Assembly: GCA_031547305.1 (NCBI GenBank)
Contig: JAVBSC010000026.1
Location: 1-38,201 of the forward strand
Direction of reading: 5' to 3'
Length of the DNA stretch: 38,201 bases
Origin: JAVBSC01 sp031547305
GTDB lineage: Bacteria; Desulfobacterota; Desulfovibrionia; Desulfovibrionales; Desulfovibrionaceae
Below, piece by piece: positions 7,851-15,721 of this stretch; the first letter of the stretch is position 1, and every line of letters begins with the position of its first letter. The notes beneath the pieces are model-generated. The model made no database searches. It worked only from the letters and a program-made list of their open reading frames with translations, and was not told the DNA's origin. The position numbers were made by a program, and so were the translations under genes.

Positions 7851-8603
7851 ATGTCTGATGAAGGGCGCAGAGTATTCAAAATGGAAACCGTGCTCGAGCT
7901 TGTGGCCGGCCGGGACAGCAATGACGTGCTGGATATGATGAGCTACCTGGCCAAACGCGAAGTCTGTTCCGAGTGCTTCCCCCTGCTGGCCCCCCTGGCC
8001 AGGGGCTATTTGTACAGCCTCAGCCCCGGCCTGTTCAAAAGCGAATACCTGGACGGCGATTTCGCCGGCTGGGCCAAAAGCGAAATCTCCCGCCTGGGCG
8101 CGAATATTTCCGTGCCGCCTCTGCCTGACAAAGAGCTGGCGGCTGTAAACAACACCTTGGATATTCTGGATGAAGCCAACGCCACGGCGGATGAAAAAAT
8201 CGCCGAAGCCGCCAATCTGGCTAAGCAGGTAAAGGACCTGGCCCCGTTCAAGGCCAAGGCCGAAGACGCCGCCAAAAAGCTGGAAGCCGCGGAAGCCAAA
8301 AACGCGGACCTGACTAAGAAGACCACGGATCTTTCCGCACAGATCACCGACCTCAAAAAGGAGCTGGACGCTTTTAAGGGCAAACTGGCCATTGACGAGG
8401 CGGATCTTGGCAAAGCCGTCAAAGACATCGTGACCAAGGCGGTCAAAGACTCTTTAGGCGCGCTGGCAGTGGCCGGCGCGATCGCCGGCGCCGCCGAGGA
8501 AACCCCGGCCGAAGAGAAATCGGAAGATCCCGCCCAGGACGCCGTGCCGGACAGCTTCGGCTTCGGCACTTCCGGCGCGAACTCGGACGGCTTCGGATTC
8601 TAG
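7851..8603 (+). CDS. qmoD: QmoD, accessory protein of the qmo operon
   Basis: This protein follows qmoC in the same way as the promoter-distal gene DVU0851 (QmoD) of D. vulgaris, whose loss impairs growth on sulfate. The biochemical role is not established. The 250-residue protein has an N-terminal globular region with a CxxC (C39, C42). A charged Ala/Lys/Glu-rich coiled coil spans about 105-180 and a short Ala/Gly segment 202-214. The acidic C-terminal tail carries SFGFG and ends DGFGF. There is no signal peptide or convincing membrane helix, so it is probably cytoplasmic and may work as a scaffold at the Qmo-Apr interface (inference). The start has GGAGGA seven bases upstream. Confidence 0.85.
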   Translation: MSDEGRRVFKMETVLELVAGRDSNDVLDMMSYLAKREVCSECFPLLAPLARGYLYSLSPGLFKSEYLDGDFAGWAKSEISRLGANISVPPLPDKELAAVNNTLDILDEANATADEKIAEAANLAKQVKDLAPFKAKAEDAAKKLEAAEAKNADLTKKTTDLSAQITDLKKELDAFKGKLAIDEADLGKAVKDIVTKAVKDSLGALAVAGAIAGAAEETPAEEKSEDPAQDAVPDSFGFGTSGANSDGFGF

Positions 8604-8737
8604 AGCATTTTAACTTTTAGGTTAAACAATGCAGGTTTCGCAAACGGTATAGGGTTTAGCTTGTGACAATGCGAGATTCTTAAGATAAACCACACGCTTC
8701 GCGTCTGCCGGGCAATTTCAAAGTGAAATTGCTCTAA
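8601..8737. repeat. 136-bp structured element with inverted ends
   Basis: The stretch starts TAGAGCATTTTAA and ends in the near reverse complement TGAAATTGCTCTA, giving imperfect terminal inverted repeats of about 13 bp. Inside are GCATTTTAAC/GTTAAACAATGC (8605-8632), GGTTTA/TAAACC (8653-8658 and 8686-8691) and GCAATTTCA-aag-TGAAATTGC (8712-8732). The first end overlaps the qmoD stop codon. It could be a miniature mobile element or a structured RNA in the qmo 3' UTR. No coding sign. Confidence 0.45.
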
Positions 8738-8752
8738 CCCGCCTTTTTGCCG

Positions 8753-8808
8753 CATCGTAAACAAACAGGCCATCCAACAACCGTTGGACGGCCTGTTTGT
8801 TTACGATG
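8753..8808. terminator. Bidirectional terminator, very long stem
   Basis: CATCGTAAACAAACAGGCC (8753-8771) pairs perfectly with 8790-8808. One mismatch and TCCAAC/GTTGGA extend the stem inside to about 25 bp. The TGTTTGTTT side on either strand gives a T-rich tract. It lies between the convergent qmoD and histidine-kinase genes, as expected for a shared terminator, but the stem is much longer than needed. Confidence 0.7.
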
Positions 8809-8903
8809 TGAACAAACAAACATCCGCAATCCGGTGCCGGCCGGCCCTGAAAATGAGCGTGTCCGCATCCCCGCCAAAGGCATTCCGGCGCGTCTGACAA
8901 GGG

Positions 8904-11342
8904 TCATTCACGGCGCGGAAATATCCCGCCGCAAGCGCCGCGCCGCGCAGGCCGCCCGATCCAGAAATCCAGCGTGGCGTACAGCACATCCGGCGAAATC
9001 GGCTTGGTTATGTGGTCATCCATGCCGCACTCAAGGCTCTTTTCCTTGTCCCCGGCCATGGCATGCGCCGACATGGCCACAATCGGCAGATCGTCGAACC
9101 CGCCGCCGGCCCGAATCCGGCGCGTGGCGGTCAGGCCGTCCATAACGGGCATCTGGATGTCCATAAGCACCAGAACGTACTGTTGCCGTCCGACCATGCG
9201 CAGCGCTTCCTCGCCGTTGTTGGCCACATCAACTTCGTAACCGACGGTTTTAAGGAGTTCCTCGGCGATGATCCGGTTTATCTCGTTGTCTTCCACCAGC
9301 AGAATCCGCCCGCCGCGCTTTTTGTCCGGAACCAAGGCCGGCATCAGGGGCGGCGATTCGCCTGCCGGGCAATCCGGAACGGCAAAATGCGGCAGCGCTT
9401 CCGCGGAGTCCACCTCGAAGCCGGCGGTGAAAAAAAATGTCGCGCCTTTGCCCGGCTCGCTTTCCACCCAGATATCGCCGTGCATCATATTCACGAGATT
9501 TTTGGAGATAGCCAGGCCCAGCCCGGTGCCGCCGTACTTTCTGGTTGTCGAGGCGTCCGCCTGGGTGAAGGGGGAAAAAAGCCGGCCGATCTGCTCCGGC
9601 GTCAGGCCTATGCCGGTGTCCCGCACGGAAAACACATAACCGGCCCAGGCGCTGTCCAGCCCCCTGTTTTCAATCCGGACGCGGATCTCGCCTTTTTCCG
9701 TAAACTTCACCGCATTGCTGACCAGGTTGAACAAGACCTGCTTCAGGCGCAACGGATCCCCGAGGATTCTGGTTTGCGGAATGGTATCGGCCTCCATGTG
9801 GAAATCCAGCCCCTTTTCCGCAATCCGCGCGGCAAAGACGTTTTCCAGCTCTTCGCACACGTCCCGCAGGGAAAACGGGACTTTTTCTATTTCCAGCTTG
9901 CCGGCCTCAATTTTGGAAAAGTCCAGAATATCGTTGATGATGCGCAGCAGGTTGTTGGCGGAATACAAAGTTTTTTGCAGGTAGCTTAATTGCGCGGGCC
10001 GCAGTTCAGTATTGAGCAGAAGGTGCAGCATGCCGATAATCCCATTCATGGGCGTGCGGATTTCGTGGCTCATGTTGGCCAGAAACTCGCTTTTGGCCCG
10101 CGCGCTCTCCTCCGCCGCATCTCTGGCCAGCCGCAGGTCGTCCTCCACCTTGTGCATTTCGGCCAGCATGGCCTTGAGTTCCCGCAAATCGCGGGTATAT
10201 CCGGCCACGATAAACTCTCCCCGGTGCCGGACCCGGACCAGGGTTATTTCAGAGGGTATCCGCTCTCCGTCCAGCTTCTGGTGCATCCATTCAAATCGGC
10301 AGTAGCCATCCCTGAAAGCCGTGGTGATCTTCTCCAGGGCTTTTTCGGAAGAAAGCCGGCCGTCCGGCTGGCGCTCCGGCGAAAGTTTGAAAAAACTGTC
10401 CAGGTATTCCTGTTTGGCCCCCAGGCCGAAGAGAGTCACAGCCTCCTGATTGCAGTCGATGTTATTGAAGTCCTTGTCCCAAAGGTTGCAGCACAGCGGC
10501 GTGGCGTCCAGCATGACCTGGGTGCGCTCGTCCGCCTCACGCATTTTGTCCATGCTCGCCCGGATTTCCCGCAGGTCCCTGGTGTATCCCGCCACGATGT
10601 ACCCGTCGCGGCGCTTCACCCGGACCAGGGTAATTTCCGCCGGAATCGGCTCTCCATCAAGCTTCTGGTGCATCCACTCAAAACGATGGTAACCGTTCCG
10701 GAGGGCGATGGAGATGTTTTCCATGGCCTTTTCTGAAGAAAGCCGGCCGTCCGGCTGGCGCTCCGGCGACAGTTCGAAAAACCGGTCCAGGTATTCCTGT
10801 TTGGAACTCAGGCCGAAAAGGTTCACCGCCTCCTGATTGCAGTCAATATTCTTGCAATCCTTATCCCAGAAGCTGGCGCACATGGGGGTGGCGTCCAGCA
10901 TGATCTGCGTCCGTTCGTCCGCCTCCCGCATTTTGTCCATGCTCGCCCGGATTTCCCGCAGGTCCCTGGTGTAACCGGCCACAACCGGCTCTCCCTGGTA
11001 CATGGTCCGCACCAGGGTAATTTCAGTTGGTATCGGCTCGTTGTCCAGCGTGCGGTGCATCCACTCAAAGCGGTGCTGCCCTTCAGCAAACGCCCGCGCC
11101 ACATGCTCCGCCGCCAGTTCGTGCGAAAGGCGGCCGTCCGGCTGGTATTGGGGGCAGAGTTCGTCAAAGCGCCGCAGGTACTCTTCCCGGCTGGAGAGGC
11201 CGAACAGCCGGACCGCCGCGTCGTTGCAGTAAATGTTCTCAAAATTCCTGTTCCAGCAGTTCAGACACATCGGCATCGCGTCCAACAGCGCCAGAGCGAG
11301 GTCAAAAGTCTTTTCGCCTTTTCGCGTATTCTCAAAAGTCAT
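8904..11342 (-). CDS. Cytosolic triple-PAS hybrid sensor histidine kinase
   Basis: Predicted sensor kinase of 812 residues with its own receiver domain. Three tandem PAS repeats begin near residues 21, 150 and 279 (period 129). They are followed by a HisKA dimerisation domain (SHEIRTPMNG, H426 as phosphorylated His), an ATPase domain (N543, DTGIGL 575-580, GGTGLGL 604-610) and a C-terminal receiver (D684/D685, phospho-acceptor D728, K780). No signal peptide or membrane helix is seen, so it probably senses a cytoplasmic signal such as redox state. Each PAS repeat keeps a Cys after the MP/TP (C26, C155, C284) and a second in YCN/DCN (C39, C168, C297). No partner regulator or output gene is adjacent. 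GGTGGAG seven bases upstream supports this start. Confidence 0.9.
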   Translation of the reverse strand: MTFENTRKGEKTFDLALALLDAMPMCLNCWNRNFENIYCNDAAVRLFGLSSREEYLRRFDELCPQYQPDGRLSHELAAEHVARAFAEGQHRFEWMHRTLDNEPIPTEITLVRTMYQGEPVVAGYTRDLREIRASMDKMREADERTQIMLDATPMCASFWDKDCKNIDCNQEAVNLFGLSSKQEYLDRFFELSPERQPDGRLSSEKAMENISIALRNGYHRFEWMHQKLDGEPIPAEITLVRVKRRDGYIVAGYTRDLREIRASMDKMREADERTQVMLDATPLCCNLWDKDFNNIDCNQEAVTLFGLGAKQEYLDSFFKLSPERQPDGRLSSEKALEKITTAFRDGYCRFEWMHQKLDGERIPSEITLVRVRHRGEFIVAGYTRDLRELKAMLAEMHKVEDDLRLARDAAEESARAKSEFLANMSHEIRTPMNGIIGMLHLLLNTELRPAQLSYLQKTLYSANNLLRIINDILDFSKIEAGKLEIEKVPFSLRDVCEELENVFAARIAEKGLDFHMEADTIPQTRILGDPLRLKQVLFNLVSNAVKFTEKGEIRVRIENRGLDSAWAGYVFSVRDTGIGLTPEQIGRLFSPFTQADASTTRKYGGTGLGLAISKNLVNMMHGDIWVESEPGKGATFFFTAGFEVDSAEALPHFAVPDCPAGESPPLMPALVPDKKRGGRILLVEDNEINRIIAEELLKTVGYEVDVANNGEEALRMVGRQQYVLVLMDIQMPVMDGLTATRRIRAGGGFDDLPIVAMSAHAMAGDKEKSLECGMDDHITKPISPDVLYATLDFWIGRPARRGACGGIFPRRE

Positions 11343-11390
11343 CGGGATTCTCCACCGGGATTGATAAGCTGATGGCGTCGCTTAGTCGCG

Positions 11391-11421
11391 CATATAGTAA
11401 CCCTGACTGTCAAGGTGTCAA
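11391..11421 (-). promoter_or_regulatory. Predicted promoter of the histidine kinase
   Basis: On the - strand TTGACA (complement of 11416-11421), 17 bases and ACTATA (complement of 11393-11398) form a plausible sigma70 promoter about 50 bases before the kinase start. A second TTGACA overlaps at 11408-11413, so TTGACACCTTGACA is a short direct repeat that could also bind a regulator. Confidence 0.4.
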
Positions 11422-11502
11422 CAGGCCTCTCGCCTTCAACCACCCGAAAACCCGGCTTTCGCCCCCTTAGCATGGAACCGCGCCGCACTCCCCCGGTTGC
11501 GC

Positions 11503-11529
11503 TTGCCTTTGCCCGAGCTAATATATAAT
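11503..11529 (+). promoter_or_regulatory. Predicted promoter of the ahb operon
   Basis: A perfect -10 TATAAT lies at 11524-11529, 55 bases before ahbC. The -35 is weak: TTGCCT (11503-11508) leaves a 15-base spacer. The poor -35 may mean that an activator is needed. The divergent gap to the kinase (11343-11584) contains no other gene. Confidence 0.45.
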
Positions 11530-11584
11530 ATTCGCGGTTCAGCCCCATCCGGGACTGCTTTCTCATTTCCTCAAGGAGCTTTTC

Positions 11585-12766
11585 ATGATCGGCATCTCCA
11601 AACTTTACTGCGGCCAGGTGGAGCCTTCAGACGCCCTGCGCTACGGCCGGCATTCCGGCAAGCTGCCTTCCCATCTGTTGCAGTTTTCCCAGGACAAAAA
11701 GCCTGTGGTGGTCTGGAACATGACCCGCCGCTGCAACCTGAAATGCGTGCACTGTTACGCCCAGGCCCTGGAAGAGCAAGGCACTGACGAAATTTCCACC
11801 GCCCAGGGCAAGGCCATCATTGACGATCTGGCCGCCTTCGGCGCGCCGGTCATGCTGTTTTCCGGCGGCGAGCCACTGGTGCGCAAAGATCTGGTGGAAC
11901 TGGCCAAGCACGCCACGGCCAAAGGCATGCGCGCGGTCATCTCCACCAACGGCACCCTGATCACCAAAGAAAAGGCCAAAGAACTAAAAGAGGTCGGCCT
12001 CTCTTACGTGGGCATCTCTCTGGACGGCGGCGAGGAAGTGCACGACAAATTCCGCGCCGTGCCCGGTTCCTTTAAAAAAGCCCTCCGGGGCGTGGAAAAC
12101 TGCCAGGCCGAAGGACTTAAAGTCGGTCTGCGCTTCACCATCAACAAGCGCAACCAGAGCGAAGTGCCAAAACTCTTCCAGTTGGTCAAAGACCTGGAAG
12201 TGCCGCGGATCTGCTTCTATCATCTGGTCTATTCCGGGCGCGGCTCCGAACTGATCAAGGAAGACCTGGACCACGCGGAAACCCGCGCCATTGTCGATCT
12301 CATTCTGGACAGCACCCGCGCCCTGTTTGACGCCGGCCACCCCAAGGAAGTCCTGACCGTGGACAACCACGCGGACGGCCCCTACCTGTGGATGCGCCTG
12401 AAGCGCGAAGACCCCAAGCGCGCCGCCGAAGTCTTTGAACTGCTCCAGTTCAACGACGGCAACAACTCCGGCCGGGGCATCGGCTGCATCTCCTGGGACG
12501 GCCAGGTCCACGCGGACCAGTTCTGGCGCAACCATACCTTCGGCAATGTCCTGGAACGCCCCTTCTCCCAAATCTGGCTCGATTCCTCCATAGAACTGCT
12601 CCATAAACTCAAAACCAAACACCGGCATGTGGGCGGACGCTGCGCCTCCTGCCGCTTTCTGAACATCTGCGGCGGCAACTTCCGCGCCCGCGCCGAAGCC
12701 TATTACAATGACATCTGGGCCCAGGACCCGGCCTGTTACCTGACTGACGAAGAAATAAGACCTTAA
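11585..12766 (+). CDS. ahbC: 12,18-didecarboxysiroheme deacetylase, radical SAM
   Basis: Radical SAM enzyme of the siroheme-dependent heme pathway. It removes the two acetate side chains of 12,18-didecarboxysiroheme to give Fe-coproporphyrin III. The 393-residue protein starts MIGISKLYCG…DALRYGR, characteristic of the NirJ1/AhbC group. It has the radical SAM motif C50xxxC54xxC57 and the SAM-binding GGEP segment (FSGGEPLV). A C-terminal cysteine group (CASC…NICGG…DPACYL) probably holds a second cluster. AAGGAG six bases upstream sets the start. It is first in an operon with hemB, ahbD and ahbA. The AhbC/AhbD assignment rests on N-terminal sequence type and was not tested by alignment. Confidence 0.85.
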   Translation: MIGISKLYCGQVEPSDALRYGRHSGKLPSHLLQFSQDKKPVVVWNMTRRCNLKCVHCYAQALEEQGTDEISTAQGKAIIDDLAAFGAPVMLFSGGEPLVRKDLVELAKHATAKGMRAVISTNGTLITKEKAKELKEVGLSYVGISLDGGEEVHDKFRAVPGSFKKALRGVENCQAEGLKVGLRFTINKRNQSEVPKLFQLVKDLEVPRICFYHLVYSGRGSELIKEDLDHAETRAIVDLILDSTRALFDAGHPKEVLTVDNHADGPYLWMRLKREDPKRAAEVFELLQFNDGNNSGRGIGCISWDGQVHADQFWRNHTFGNVLERPFSQIWLDSSIELLHKLKTKHRHVGGRCASCRFLNICGGNFRARAEAYYNDIWAQDPACYLTDEEIRP

Positions 12767-12781
12767 AAAGAGGTTAGCATC

Positions 12782-13765
12782 ATGTCTGAATTTTTCAGGG
12801 GAAGACGGCTGCGCCGGAGCGCGGCCCTGCGGGAGTTGGTGCGGGAGCATCACGTGCGGCCCGAGGATTTGATCATGCCGTATTTTGTGGCGGAAACAGC
12901 GGATAAAAAATTCAGCAAGCCCATTGAGTCCATGCCCGGCCAGGCGCAGTTGTCGCTGCAGATGCTGGAAAAGAAGGTCAAAAAGGCGGTGGACGCCGGG
13001 CTGCGCTCTTGTTTGCTGTTTGGCATTCCCAAGGAAAAAGATCCTCTGGGCAGCGGCGGGTATGCTGAAGACGGCATAGTGCAGGAAGCGGTGAGGTTGT
13101 TGAAGAAAAACCACCCGGAACTGGTGGTGGCAACGGACGTCTGTTTGTGCGAATACACCTCGCACGGGCATTGCGGCATTCTGAACCAGGAAGGCGAGGT
13201 GCTCAATGATCCCACGCTGGAGCTGCTGGCCCAGGCCGCGCTTTCGCACGCCAGAGCCGGGGCGGACATTGTGGCGCCCTCGGACATGATGGACGGCCGG
13301 GTGGCCGCCATCCGGGAGGCTTTGGACGAGAGCGGCTTTGTGGATTTGCCGATCATGTCATATGCGGTAAAAGATGCTTCCGCGTATTACGGGCCGGTCC
13401 GGGAGGCGGCGGAGTCCGCGCCGAAATCCGGCGACCGCAAAAGCTACCAGATGGACCCGGCCAACGGGCGGGAAGCCATGCGCGAAGCCATGGCGGATTA
13501 CACGGAAGAGGCGGACATGCTTATTGTAAAGCCGGCCGGTCCGTACATGGACATAATCCGGCGGGTGCGCGATTCTTTTGACGTGCCTGTGGCCGCTTAC
13601 CAGGTCAGCGGGGAATACTCGATGATCCGGGCGGCCGGGTTGAACGGCTGGATCAATGAGGACGCCATCATACTGGAATCACTGGTGGGCCTGAAACGAG
13701 CAGGCGCGGATCTGATCATCAGCTACTTCGCCGAGGATTTGCTTTTAAGGAAACTGGTAAAATAA
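12782..13765 (+). CDS. hemB: Porphobilinogen synthase (ALA dehydratase)
   Basis: Condenses two 5-aminolevulinate molecules to porphobilinogen, the common early step to siroheme, heme and cobamides. The 327-residue protein has the zinc-binding cysteine cluster of the Zn-dependent class (DVCLCEYTSHGHC, near 120-132). It has the first active-site lysine in MSYAVKDASAYYGP and the Schiff-base lysine in LIVKPAGPYMDIIR. GDRKSYQMDPANG is the family signature. A GAGGT site precedes the ATG, 15 bases after ahbC. The stop TAA overlaps the ahbD start (TAATG), so translation is coupled. Placing hemB within the ahb genes is characteristic of Desulfovibrio. Confidence 0.96.
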   Translation: MSEFFRGRRLRRSAALRELVREHHVRPEDLIMPYFVAETADKKFSKPIESMPGQAQLSLQMLEKKVKKAVDAGLRSCLLFGIPKEKDPLGSGGYAEDGIVQEAVRLLKKNHPELVVATDVCLCEYTSHGHCGILNQEGEVLNDPTLELLAQAALSHARAGADIVAPSDMMDGRVAAIREALDESGFVDLPIMSYAVKDASAYYGPVREAAESAPKSGDRKSYQMDPANGREAMREAMADYTEEADMLIVKPAGPYMDIIRRVRDSFDVPVAAYQVSGEYSMIRAAGLNGWINEDAIILESLVGLKRAGADLIISYFAEDLLLRKLVK

Positions 13766-14946
13766 TGGTTTACAGAATGGATGACTTTACGCACACGCAC
13801 GGGGCCGTAACAGCGCCGGGCAAAGAGCCCGGGCACGGCGCCATGCGCCGGGATGGTCTGGCCGGCAATCCGCACGGACAGGGCCGCAAGACGCTGGAAG
13901 ACGGCAGCCCCCCGCTCCGTCTGGTGGCCTGGGAAGTGACCCGCTCCTGCAACCTGGCCTGCAAGCACTGCCGGGCCGAAGCGCACCTGGAGCCCTACCC
14001 CGGCGAACTTTCCACGCCCGAGGCCAAGGCGCTCATCGACACCTTCCCTCAGACCGGCAGCCCGATCATCATATTTACCGGCGGCGAACCTTTGCTGCGG
14101 CCGGACGTATTTGACCTGGTCAAGTATGCCGCTGGGCTGGGCCTGCGTTGCGTTATGGCCCCAAACGGCACACTGATCGACAGGGACCGGGCGGCACGTA
14201 TCCGGGAATCCGGCATTCAGCGCTGCTCCATTTCCATTGACGGGGCCACGGCGCAAGCGCACGACGCCTTCCGGGGCGTGCCCGGCGCATTCGCCGCCTC
14301 TCTGCAAGGCATCCAGCATCTAAAAGACGCTGGCGTGGAGTTCCAGATCAACACCACGGTCACCAAGAACAACCTGGAACATTTCAAGGACATCTTCAAG
14401 CTGGCGGAAAACCTGGGAGCGGCTGCCTGGCACATCTTTTTGCTGGTGCCCATGGGCCGGGGAGCGGAAATAGCGGACCAGGTCATCAACGCCAGAGAGT
14501 ACGAGGAAGTGCTGAACTGGTTTTACGACTTCCGCAAGACCACCGGCATGCACTTAAAAGCCACCTGCGCCCCGCACTATTACCGGATCATGCGCCAGCG
14601 GGCCAAAGCGGACGGCTTGCAGGTCACGCCGGAGCTCTTCGGTATGGACGCCCTCACGCGCGGTTGCCTGGGCGGCACCGGCTTCTGCTTCATCAGCCAC
14701 AGCGGCCAGGTCCAGCCATGCGGCTACCTGGAACTGGACTGCGGCAACGTGCGCCAGACGCCCTTCCCGCAAATCTGGCGCGAGGCCACGGTGTTCAAAC
14801 AATTCCGCAACCAGGCGGAATACCAGGGCAAATGCGGAAGCTGCGAATACCACCGGGTTTGCGGCGGCTGCCGGGCCAGAGCCTACAGCATGAGCGGGGA
14901 CCACCTGGCCCCTGAACCCTTGTGCACTTATGAGCCGAAACGATGA
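13765..14946 (+). CDS. ahbD: Heme b synthase AhbD, radical SAM
   Basis: Radical SAM enzyme of the last step of the alternative heme route: it decarboxylates two propionates of Fe-coproporphyrin III to vinyl groups, giving heme b. The protein is 393 residues with C62xxxC66xxC69 in LRLVAWEVTRSCNLACKHC, the GGEP segment (FTGGEPLL), and a C-terminal Cys-rich region (CGSCEYHRVCGGCRARAY) for an auxiliary cluster. The first ~48 residues are a polar His/Gly-rich extension without clear homology. An ATG at 13777 is an alternative start, but the first ATG overlaps the hemB stop and suits coupling. The end overlaps ahbA by four bases (ATGA). It could be confused with AhbC or NirJ; the N-terminal sequence type favours AhbD. 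Confidence 0.83.
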   Translation: MVYRMDDFTHTHGAVTAPGKEPGHGAMRRDGLAGNPHGQGRKTLEDGSPPLRLVAWEVTRSCNLACKHCRAEAHLEPYPGELSTPEAKALIDTFPQTGSPIIIFTGGEPLLRPDVFDLVKYAAGLGLRCVMAPNGTLIDRDRAARIRESGIQRCSISIDGATAQAHDAFRGVPGAFAASLQGIQHLKDAGVEFQINTTVTKNNLEHFKDIFKLAENLGAAAWHIFLLVPMGRGAEIADQVINAREYEEVLNWFYDFRKTTGMHLKATCAPHYYRIMRQRAKADGLQVTPELFGMDALTRGCLGGTGFCFISHSGQVQPCGYLELDCGNVRQTPFPQIWREATVFKQFRNQAEYQGKCGSCEYHRVCGGCRARAYSMSGDHLAPEPLCTYEPKR

Positions 14947-15449
14947 ACACGCAAAACGAACTGGACGGCGGAGCCATTGAACTGCTGCCGGATGAAGCCG
15001 GCCTGGATGCGCTGGACAGGCGCATTCTGGGGATCATTCAGTCGGATTTCCCGCTGGAAAGCCGCCCCTACGCGGCCATTGGCGAGCGCATCGGGCTGAC
15101 CGAGGCGGAAGTTCTGGCCAGGGTCCGGGCGCTTAAAGAACGCAGGATTATCCGCCGCCTGGGCGCGAACTTCCAGTCCTCCGGGCTGGGCTTCCGCAGC
15201 ACCCTGTGCGCGGCCAAGGCGCCGGAAGAAAAGCTGGAAGCCTTCATCGCCAGGGTCAACGCCTGCACCGGCGTCACCCACAACTATCTGCGCGAGCACG
15301 ACTACAACGTCTGGTTCACGCTCATCGGCCCGTCCTGGGAGGCGGTTTGCGCCACCCTGGAGGAAATCACGGCGGATACCGGCGTGGAGATTCTGAATCT
15401 GCCGGCCCGTAAGCTGTATAAAATCAAAGTCGATTTCAATATGGAATAG
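14943..15449 (+). CDS. ahbA: Siroheme decarboxylase subunit (AhbA type), Lrp/AsnC fold
   Basis: AhbA and AhbB are Lrp/AsnC-like proteins that together decarboxylate siroheme to 12,18-didecarboxysiroheme. The 168-residue protein has an N-terminal winged-helix-like segment (LDALDRRILGIIQSDFPL…IGLTEAEVLARVRALKERRIIRRLG, residues ~20-75) and a C-terminal RAM-like domain. The HNYLREHDYNVWFT segment is typical of siroheme decarboxylases and includes His residues of the kind that contact the substrate. GANFQSSGLGFRSTLCAAK favours AhbA over AhbB, judged from memory of the family. AhbB is not in this window. The gene overlaps ahbD by ATGA and ends the operon before a terminator at 15591. Confidence 0.75.
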   Translation: MNTQNELDGGAIELLPDEAGLDALDRRILGIIQSDFPLESRPYAAIGERIGLTEAEVLARVRALKERRIIRRLGANFQSSGLGFRSTLCAAKAPEEKLEAFIARVNACTGVTHNYLREHDYNVWFTLIGPSWEAVCATLEEITADTGVEILNLPARKLYKIKVDFNME

Positions 15450-15590
15450 GCAACAGCCCGCCATGTAGGCCGGGCGGCATTCATTGCAGCCGTGAAGCGC
15501 CGGAGGGGGCGTGCCTTTGCAAAACCCGGCCTTGCGGGGGTGTCATCAGATTGGGATTCCAGCGCCAGCGGAAATCTGTGCTTTTGTTAC

Positions 15591-15630
15591 GCCCGCCCGG
15601 ACAGTCTGAACAGTCCGGGCGGGCATTTCG
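15591..15630. terminator. Terminator between ahbA and the OmpA-like gene
   Basis: GCCCGCCCGGAC (15591-15602) pairs with GTCCGGGCGGGC (15613-15624) around a ten-base loop, followed by ATTTCGTTT. It sits between convergent genes and probably ends the ahb transcript. The rest of 15450-15721 shows no gene. Confidence 0.75.
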
Positions 15631-15721
15631 TTTATCCGCGCGAATCCCCCCGCTGGACGCGCCGCAACAGGCAAGCAGGAGACCAGGATGCGGCTCCGCA
15701 GTCATTCACGCGGATAATTCC

